Part shown: one piece after another, positions 33,687 through 38,936 of the stretch | Layout of the letters: the number at the start of each line of letters is the position of its first letter | Numbering within the stretch: position 1 is the first letter of the stretch | DNA from: Sulfitobacter sp. CW3 | GTDB lineage: Bacteria > Pseudomonadota > Alphaproteobacteria > Rhodobacterales > Rhodobacteraceae | Assembly (NCBI RefSeq): GCF_019392245.1 | Contig: NZ_JAHXRL010000014.1 | Location: forward strand, 1-38,936 | Direction of reading: 5' to 3' | Length of the DNA: 38,936 nucleotides | Translations under genes and position numbers: made by a program | Notes under the pieces: model-generated | What the model was told of the DNA's origin: nothing | What the model saw: only the letters and a program-made list of their open reading frames with translations | The model's database searches: none

Positions 33687-34720
33687 GCTGTGCCCAACCG
33701 ATCGCCGACGCCTTGGCGGTTTTGCAAGGCACGCCACCAGTCTTCGTTCGCGAGATACCAATCGACGGTCCGCGCCAGCCCTTCTTCGACGGTGACCGAC
33801 GGCTGCCAGTTCAGCTCGGTGCGAATGCGCGTCGGGTCGATCGCATAGCGCTGGTCGTGGCCGGGGCGGTCGGTAACAAAGGTGATCAGATCGGCATGGG
33901 GTGCGCCGCTTGGGTGGCGATCATCCAGCAAGGCGCAGATCATCTTGACCAGCTCCAGATTGCTGACCTCGTTCTCGCCGCCGATGTTATAGCTGCGGCC
34001 CAACGCGCCCTTGGTCAGTACCGTTAACAACGCATCGGCGTGGTCTTCGACGAACAGCCAGTCGCGCACATTGGCACCGTCGCCGTAAACCGGGATCGGC
34101 TGACCGGCGAGCGCCTTGAGGATCACCACAGGCACCAGTTTTTCCGGAAAGTGGAACGGCCCGTAGTTGTTCGAACAGTTCGTCATGATGATCGGCAGGC
34201 CATAAGTCTCGCCCCACGCACGCACCAGATGGTCGCTGGCAGCTTTGGAGGCAGAGTAGGGACTGCGCGGATCGTAAGGCGTGTCTTCGGTGAACTGGCC
34301 GGTGGGGCCAAGCGAGCCGAACACCTCGTCCGTCGAGATATGGTGGAAACGGAAACCGTCCGGCTTGCCAACCCCTTGCCAATAGGCGCGCGCAGCCTCG
34401 AGCAGCGTATAGGTGCCGGTGATGTTGGTCTGGATAAACGCGCCGGGGCCGTCGATGGACCGATCGACATGGGATTCAGCCGCCAGATGCATCACCGCAT
34501 CGGGTTTGTGCTGCGCGAATATCCGGTCAAGCGCGGCACGGTCGCAGATATCAGCATGTTCGAACGCATAAAGCGGGCTGTCAGCGACACTGGCGACATT
34601 CTCAAGACAAGCCGCATAGGTCAGTGCATCGAGATTAACCACGCTATGCCCCTGTGTCACCGCAAGCCGTACCACAGCCGAGCCGATAAACCCCGCACCG
34701 CCCGTTACCAATAGCTTCAT
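33683..34720 (-). CDS. rfbB: dTDP-glucose 4,6-dehydratase RfbB (RmlB)
   Basis: A 345-residue SDR dehydratase that converts dTDP-glucose to dTDP-4-keto-6-deoxyglucose. The N-terminus KLLVTGGAGFIGSAVVRLAV is the NAD-binding motif. HLAAESHVDRSIDGP, FHHISTDEVFGSLG (active-site T-D-E triad) and SPYSASKAASDHLVRAWGET (Y-x-x-x-K) are diagnostic of RmlB, as is MTNCSNNYGPFHFPEKLVP. The ATG directly abuts the rfbC stop and its stop overlaps rfbD. Confidence 0.96.
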   Translation of the reverse strand: MKLLVTGGAGFIGSAVVRLAVTQGHSVVNLDALTYAACLENVASVADSPLYAFEHADICDRAALDRIFAQHKPDAVMHLAAESHVDRSIDGPGAFIQTNITGTYTLLEAARAYWQGVGKPDGFRFHHISTDEVFGSLGPTGQFTEDTPYDPRSPYSASKAASDHLVRAWGETYGLPIIMTNCSNNYGPFHFPEKLVPVVILKALAGQPIPVYGDGANVRDWLFVEDHADALLTVLTKGALGRSYNIGGENEVSNLELVKMICALLDDRHPSGAPHADLITFVTDRPGHDQRYAIDPTRIRTELNWQPSVTVEEGLARTVDWYLANEDWWRALQNRQGVGDRLGTA

Positions 34721-35287
34721 CTATGCACCTTCAAACGTAAACGGGCTGTCAAGATCGGCCAACGCGGGCGCTTTTGCGTCCTTATCTGACAGCACGGGCG
34801 TCATGTTTCCCATGTCCCAGTCGATCCCGATATCGGGATCATCCCACGCTACAGCGCCCTCGGTGGGCTGCGCGTAATAGTCTGAGCATTTATAGATAAT
34901 CTCGGTCTCTGGGGCCCGTGTCACAAACCCGTGGGCGAACCCTGCTGGCACCAGCAATTGCTTGCCATTCTCAAAGCTCAGCTCGACCCCGAACCACTGC
35001 CCATAGGTCGGCGAGCCCTTGCGAATATCCACCGCCACATCGAACAAAGCCCCACGCCCGCAGCGCACCAGCTTGTCCTGTGCGTGGGGCGGGGCCTGAA
35101 AATGCAGCCCGCGAACGGTGCCCGGCGTCATCGACAGCGAATGGTTGTCCTGCACAAACGGAATGGTAATCCCGTGTTCGGCCATGGCGCGCGCGCTGTA
35201 GCTTTCGGAGAAAAACCCCCGATGATCCCCAAAACGCGCCGGCGTAATCACCACAACACCCGATAATGGCGTCTGCTCAATCTGCAT
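34721..35287 (-). CDS. rfbC: dTDP-4-dehydrorhamnose 3,5-epimerase RfbC (RmlC)
   Basis: A 188-residue cupin epimerase acting between RfbB and RfbD. ARFGDHRGFFSESYSARAM, FVQDNHSLSMTPGTVRGLHF (catalytic His and QDNHS motif), GALFDVAVDIRKGSPTYGQW and PAGFAHGFVTR are typical of the family. Two starts are possible. ATG 35332 overlaps the stop of the sugar transferase gene. ATG 35287 has AAGGA 8 bases upstream and gives the usual MQIEQTPLSGVVVI start, so it is preferred. Confidence 0.94.
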   Translation of the reverse strand: MQIEQTPLSGVVVITPARFGDHRGFFSESYSARAMAEHGITIPFVQDNHSLSMTPGTVRGLHFQAPPHAQDKLVRCGRGALFDVAVDIRKGSPTYGQWFGVELSFENGKQLLVPAGFAHGFVTRAPETEIIYKCSDYYAQPTEGAVAWDDPDIGIDWDMGNMTPVLSDKDAKAPALADLDSPFTFEGA

Positions 35288-35328
35288 GTGAAAATCCTTG
35301 TTGAAATGCACAAAAGGTGCATATTCCA

Positions 35329-36534
35329 TCATTTTGCAACTTTGTCACCCTGACCATTACCTAAAACGGTTGCCAACGTAATTTTGATATCCAGCAGCAA
35401 CGATTGCAGAGAAATATAACGCGCGTCCCACTGAGCAAGCTTTTCAGGGTCGCTCATGTCTACGTTATTCACTTGCGCCAATCCGCTAATCCCAGGTTTA
35501 ACGTCAAAGACGCCCCGATCTTTCCGTTGTTTAAAAAGCTCTGTCTGGACAGGTAATCCTGGGCGAGGACCAATCAGGCTAATCTCATTCTTCAGGATAT
35601 TCCATACTTGCGGTAGCTCATCCACTTTGGTCCCGCGCAAGAACTTGCCAATGCCGGTCACAGATGCTTGTGACACCTCATGAGTACCAGCCTGCACTGT
35701 GCCTTCCTTCATCGTGCGGAACTTATAGCAGGTGAAGGGCTTACCGTATCTTCCCACACGTTCTTGAGCAAAAATGCCGGGGCCGGAGGAGCCGCAACGG
35801 ACCAATATCCAAACGAGTAACAAGGCCCACCAAAAGAAACCTATGACAAGCAAGGCAAACAGCAAATCCAGCCCTCGTTTAATCACTCTATAGGCAAGAT
35901 TATGAGACTGGCCATCCGATAAGATAACGGTATCCTTATGGTAAGGGGGGTGCAGGATGTAATCCGCCAGTAGCTCTATCTTAACAGTAGGCTTCAATGC
36001 GAGAAGGCAAGATTCAAGCGGTTTTGCAATGACCGATGGCATAGTGCTTAGGAAGGCTAGCTTTCCATTCCACTGAGCACCGCGCACGAATGGGAGGTAT
36101 ACATTGGTCACATCAATGCCTTTGACCTCTTTGAGCGCTTTAATTGCTGCCCGTTTGGTCTTGGCGTAAAGTGCCAAGTTCTGATCATCCAAAACATGCA
36201 CAGAAGAGATATTGTAAAAACTCTTTATGCCACATGCTCTGGCAGCCTCTGCCATTTTGCACGTCAGTTCCACATTGACTGAATGAAAATCAGCTTCGTC
36301 GCCTTGAACATTGTTGTTCAGAACAGCCAGATGCACGAGGCTATCAAAGCCTTTAGCGACTGTGGGCAACTCCGCTAATGTACATGACGTAATGTCCGGA
36401 AAAATTTGTTTCAATTTGACTGGGTCTCGACCTACTAGGACAAGCTCTTCACATTGGCCCTTCAGAACGGGCACAATATTTCGCCCCACGTAGCCTGACG
36501 CACCGGTAACAACGATTTTCAAGGGGAACTCCAT
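35329..36534 (-). CDS. Hybrid NDP-sugar epimerase-like SDR / sugar phosphate transferase
   Basis: A 401-residue fusion. Residues 1 to about 200 are a shortened SDR: IVVTGASGYVGRNIVPVLKG (glycine motif), FYNISSVHVL (Ser) and YAKTKRAA (Y-x-x-x-K). Residues about 213-401 form a bacterial sugar transferase (monotopic phosphoglycosyl transferase): RVIKRGLDLLFALLVIGFFW (re-entrant membrane helix), then FAQERVGRYGKPFTCYKFRT, KVDELPQVWNILKNEISLIG, PRPGLPV and PGISGLAQVN. It would transfer a sugar phosphate to undecaprenyl phosphate to start a glycan. A TTG at 36522 with GGAG 6 bases upstream is an alternative start. Such hybrids are known in other bacteria. It lies upstream of rfbC. Confidence 0.87.
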   Translation of the reverse strand: MEFPLKIVVTGASGYVGRNIVPVLKGQCEELVLVGRDPVKLKQIFPDITSCTLAELPTVAKGFDSLVHLAVLNNNVQGDEADFHSVNVELTCKMAEAARACGIKSFYNISSVHVLDDQNLALYAKTKRAAIKALKEVKGIDVTNVYLPFVRGAQWNGKLAFLSTMPSVIAKPLESCLLALKPTVKIELLADYILHPPYHKDTVILSDGQSHNLAYRVIKRGLDLLFALLVIGFFWWALLLVWILVRCGSSGPGIFAQERVGRYGKPFTCYKFRTMKEGTVQAGTHEVSQASVTGIGKFLRGTKVDELPQVWNILKNEISLIGPRPGLPVQTELFKQRKDRGVFDVKPGISGLAQVNNVDMSDPEKLAQWDARYISLQSLLLDIKITLATVLGNGQGDKVAK

Positions 36535-36669
36535 AGTATATTGGCTTATCCAGCAGAGCTTAGCATCAAAGATCGCGGTTCAAAAGACGGCAAGCCGAAC
36601 AGCGTAGCTTATTTGATCGAAGACCATAGTTTTCGAGAAAACAGTGTAGCGTAGAGGGCGATCACCCCT
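36535..36669. other. Short gene-free gap
   Basis: 135 bp between the WbpM-like gene and the hybrid transferase gene on the minus strand. No clear hairpin, promoter pair or small gene was seen. A promoter for the downstream rfb operon could lie here, but I cannot point to it. Confidence 0.3.
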
Positions 36670-38550
36670 TCAACTCACCCGACTATTATCACTCTGCACA
36701 TGGTACCCCTCGACCCGCGCCGCGATGAGCCGTCGCAAGCGCACCGTATCAGCTTTGGTAATGGATTCTTGCAGCTCACGCAGCATTGAGGCCACTTCGA
36801 TTTGGCTAAGCATCGCTTCTTGAGCGCGCAGGATTTTAGGATGGGGGGTTGGCAGCAAACTGTCATCGTCAATCAACAGCTCTTCATAAAGTTTTTCGCC
36901 CGGACGCAGTCCGGTTACTATGATTTCGATGTCTCCATCTCCCGTTTGAAGATCTTTCACTTTGCGACCAGACAGCGTGATCATGCGGTGTGCGATGTCG
37001 ATGATTTTCTGCGGCTCGCCCATGTCGAGCACGAACACATCGCCGCCTTTCGCATAGGCACCGGCCAGCAAAACCAAACGGGCTGCTTCGGGGATGGTCA
37101 TGAAGAAGCGTGTTACGTCCTTGTGCGTTACGGTCACGGGCCCCCCACGGGCAATCTGCTTTTGGAACAATGGCAGGACCGATCCTGAGGATCCTAGTAC
37201 ATTGCCAAATCGGACCATGGCGAATTTAATGGCACCGTGGCGAGTCTGAGTGTCCTGAACCACCAACTCAGCCATACGTTTGGTAGCGCCCATGATATTA
37301 GTCGGACGGACCGCCTTGTCGGTCGAAACTAAAATGAAACGTTCCAAATTCGCTTCGGCGGCGGCTTCGGCTACGATCTGAGTGCCCAGAACATTGTTTC
37401 TCGCGCCTTCGAGTTCATTTTCCTCAACCAAGGGTACATGTTTATAGGCGGCAGCGTGAAGGATAATTTCGACGGCTTCTTCGGCAATGACACCGGCTAC
37501 ACGGGCCTTGTTGGTAACTGACCCCAGACGCGCAATCACCGGTATGCCTATCGCCTTGGCTTCAGCCTGAAGTTCTTGATCAATGGAATACAGCTGGAAT
37601 TCACCCTGCTCGAATAGGATGATACGCGCAGGGTTGCAGTTGAGCAACTGCCTGCAGAGTTCGGACCCGATTGACCCTCCCGCCCCGGTCACCATGACCA
37701 CGCGGCCGGCATATGTCTTGGCGATCTCGGGTGTATCAAGGGCAACTTTGTCGCGCCCTAACAGCTGATCTGGAGCAACTGTCCGCAGGCTTTCCACCAA
37801 ACCCTTCCCAGACATCAGCTCCACATAGGACGGCAGTACCTGGACTTCGGCCTTATATGTGCTCAGCTTTGCCAACACCTCATCGCGGCGTTCTTTTGGC
37901 ATCGACGGGGCTGCTAACAGGATCTGTGCGATGTGACGCTTTTCGACCAACTGGGGCAATAGTGCAGGGTCGTGCACGGGCAGGCCTGCCACCATCAGTC
38001 CATGCAAATTAGGGTTATCATCGACAAAGAAGACTGGCCGCGCCTCGGACGCCTGGCGCAAGGCTGCGGCTAGCTGGATGCCTGCGGCCCCTGCCCCATA
38101 AATCGCCACAGGTTTACGGTCGCCGCCACGCTCGGAGGCCCACCGTAAAAAAGAGAGGCCACCAAGTCGCGCGCTGACAGCCAGCAGACAGAAAAACAGG
38201 CCTAACAGCACGGGAACAGAGCGAGGTGCAGATAGGTTCAGAAGATAGCTCAATACCATCGCGCTGAACGCCAGCAAAATCGCAGCAACACCGATGTTCG
38301 AGATGGAATGCGTATCAAAAGCGTTTAGCTTGATGCGATGTAACCGCAAGGCCCAGACAAAGCCTGATCCAATCAGCGTCAACATCGGGAACAGCGCCCA
38401 GCTTGAAAAGATTGGATCCCAAGGGGTGGCTGTGCCGTATCTTAAAGCAAAGGCGAGATAGAGGCTAATCGGAATCAGCAGGCTGTCCACAGTCAGAAAT
38501 ATGGACCGCTTGGTCGCTCTGGAGAGATTGTGAATATTGTTAAGGTTCAT
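36670..38550 (-). CDS. WbpM/CapD-like nucleotide-sugar 4,6-dehydratase
   Basis: A 626-residue membrane-bound sugar dehydratase of the WbpM/PglF/CapD family, which makes UDP-4-keto-6-deoxy sugars for surface glycans. The first 150 residues hold about four membrane helices (SIFLTVDSLLIPISLYLAFA). A first Rossmann domain begins KPVAIYGAGAAGIQLAAALR. The catalytic SDR domain begins VVMVTGAGGSIGSELCRQLL, with VSTDKAVRPTNIMGATKRMA, where M-x-x-x-K replaces the usual Tyr-Lys pair as in this family. RFGNVLGSSGSVLPLFQKQI and RPGEKLYEELL follow. The frame opens at 38586, but ATG 38550 places the start 8 residues before LSRATKR, as I recall for homologues. Confidence 0.88.
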   Translation of the reverse strand: MNLNNIHNLSRATKRSIFLTVDSLLIPISLYLAFALRYGTATPWDPIFSSWALFPMLTLIGSGFVWALRLHRIKLNAFDTHSISNIGVAAILLAFSAMVLSYLLNLSAPRSVPVLLGLFFCLLAVSARLGGLSFLRWASERGGDRKPVAIYGAGAAGIQLAAALRQASEARPVFFVDDNPNLHGLMVAGLPVHDPALLPQLVEKRHIAQILLAAPSMPKERRDEVLAKLSTYKAEVQVLPSYVELMSGKGLVESLRTVAPDQLLGRDKVALDTPEIAKTYAGRVVMVTGAGGSIGSELCRQLLNCNPARIILFEQGEFQLYSIDQELQAEAKAIGIPVIARLGSVTNKARVAGVIAEEAVEIILHAAAYKHVPLVEENELEGARNNVLGTQIVAEAAAEANLERFILVSTDKAVRPTNIMGATKRMAELVVQDTQTRHGAIKFAMVRFGNVLGSSGSVLPLFQKQIARGGPVTVTHKDVTRFFMTIPEAARLVLLAGAYAKGGDVFVLDMGEPQKIIDIAHRMITLSGRKVKDLQTGDGDIEIIVTGLRPGEKLYEELLIDDDSLLPTPHPKILRAQEAMLSQIEVASMLRELQESITKADTVRLRRLIAARVEGYHVQSDNSRVS

Positions 38551-38644
38551 TCTATTATTTTTCTTCAGTCTAAAAAGCTGGAACATTATTGATTGCAGTT
38601 AACAAATTTTTGCATACTTATGAAGGCGTTTTTACGCTGCGCGC

Positions 38645-38858
38645 CTAGCGTCGCATGTGATACGCATAACCAAAACCACAAGCCGTCAGTATGTAGGTCA
38701 TTCCGATTTGGTAGAGATCGTGTATAGTATACGCAATCGAATAGAACATGCTGAGCCATAGCTCAGCCGAATTTCGCCCCAGAACGCTGGGTATTTCCTC
38801 ATATTCACAAGTGCTCGTGAAACCAGTCCTGTCAAAGCCGGAAATGTCTAGACCGACC
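38645..38858 (-). pseudogene. Possible C-terminal fragment of a membrane protein cut by an IS
   Basis: Between the WbpM-like gene and the IS left end, the minus strand has an open frame ending at 38645 that reads ELWLSMFYSIAYTIHDLYQI and GMTYILTACGFGYAYHMRR, a membrane-like helix with a basic tail. It would be the 3' end of a gene whose 5' part lies beyond the IS, for example an O-antigen ligase or polymerase from the same glycan locus. The frame stays open into the IS, which is chance. Support is limited to hydrophobic character and position. Confidence 0.25.
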
Positions 38859-38860
38859 TG

Positions 38861-38936
38861 TGACGTGCTCCCCTGAAAAGTCCGGTTTTTTGAGTTAGCC
38901 TGTTCTCTCAAAAGGAGACAGACGATGAAGAGAAGC
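38861..38936 (+). mobile_element. Left end of an IS3-like insertion sequence, partial
   Basis: TGACGTGCTCCCCTGAAAAG at 38861 resembles the left end of IS3-family elements of alphaproteobacteria (TG-A-C-x-TGCTCCCC). It is followed by a noncoding leader, the ribosome binding site AAAGGAGACAG and an ATG at 38925 reading MKRS before the window ends. MKRS-R-F-T-E is the usual start of IS3 OrfA proteins. The identification rests on these short matches. Confidence 0.6.
38925..38936 (+). CDS. Start of IS3-like OrfA, truncated by the window edge
   Basis: Four codons (MKRS) are visible after a near-ideal ribosome binding site (AAAGGAGACAG, about 4 bases before ATG). In IS3-family elements this is the small DNA-binding OrfA, which is fused to the DDE OrfB by frameshifting. 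Nothing further can be read. Confidence 0.45.

Noticed and set aside
34040..34714. 224-codon plus-strand open frame
   Set aside because: Antisense shadow of rfbB.
1..38936. CRISPR arrays, tRNA or rRNA genes, riboswitches
   Set aside because: No regularly spaced repeats, cloverleaf with CCA-type end, rRNA-like stretch or recognisable riboswitch motif was found on either strand by eye.

Overview
The window looks like a chromosomal segment of a marine alphaproteobacterium, most likely a roseobacter-type member of the Rhodobacterales. The evidence is the style of the type VI secretion (T6SS) proteins (two TssC paralogues, an Hcp-TssB-TssC-TssC-TssE-TssF-TssG-ClpV order), an rfbC-rfbB-rfbD-rfbA rhamnose block, and many decayed insertion sequences. 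No rRNA or tRNA gene and no CRISPR array was seen. Assignments come from reading motifs and protein character by eye; no database search was run.

Layout. 1-253: left edge with the apparent 5' end of a minus-strand outer-membrane receptor. 254-2455: an A+T-rich pair encoding a family 2 glycosyltransferase and a Wzx-like flippase. 2663-3434: a badly decayed IS6-family element that cuts a small kinase-like gene (3435-3959). 3991-4782: an unrecognised 263-residue protein, upstream of the kinase on the minus strand. 5088-7892: VgrG, a DUF6931-like protein and PAAR, the T6SS spike module. 8209-12144: three translationally coupled genes (a two-helix sensor-like protein, a sensor-MFS fusion, and a TrpX-type periplasmic binding protein). 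12176-31335: a nearly gapless T6SS operon, tssA-hcp-tssB-tssC-tssC2-tssE-tssF-tssG-clpV-SBP-tagH-tssJ-tssK-tssL-tssM. 31336-31937: a second, different IS6-family 3' remnant and a palindrome. 31938-38550: minus-strand surface-polysaccharide genes (WbpM/CapD-like dehydratase, hybrid SDR-sugar transferase, rfbC, rfbB, rfbD, rfbA). The right edge enters an IS3-like element at about 38861.

How the genes fit together. The T6SS set contains all thirteen core components: TssJ-TssL-TssM envelope complex, TssK-TssF-TssG-TssE baseplate, VgrG/PAAR spike, Hcp tube, TssB-TssC sheath, TssA cap and ClpV recycling ATPase. The FHA protein TagH implies phospho-threonine control, but the only kinase-like gene present is broken by an IS, and no PppA phosphatase or TagF is seen here. 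The most unusual part is the company the apparatus keeps: two solute-binding proteins and a sensor-MFS fusion, with no ABC permease or ATPase. This suggests a periplasmic ligand-sensing module wired to T6SS expression or activity. The distal genes make dTDP-L-rhamnose and initiate a lipid-linked surface glycan.
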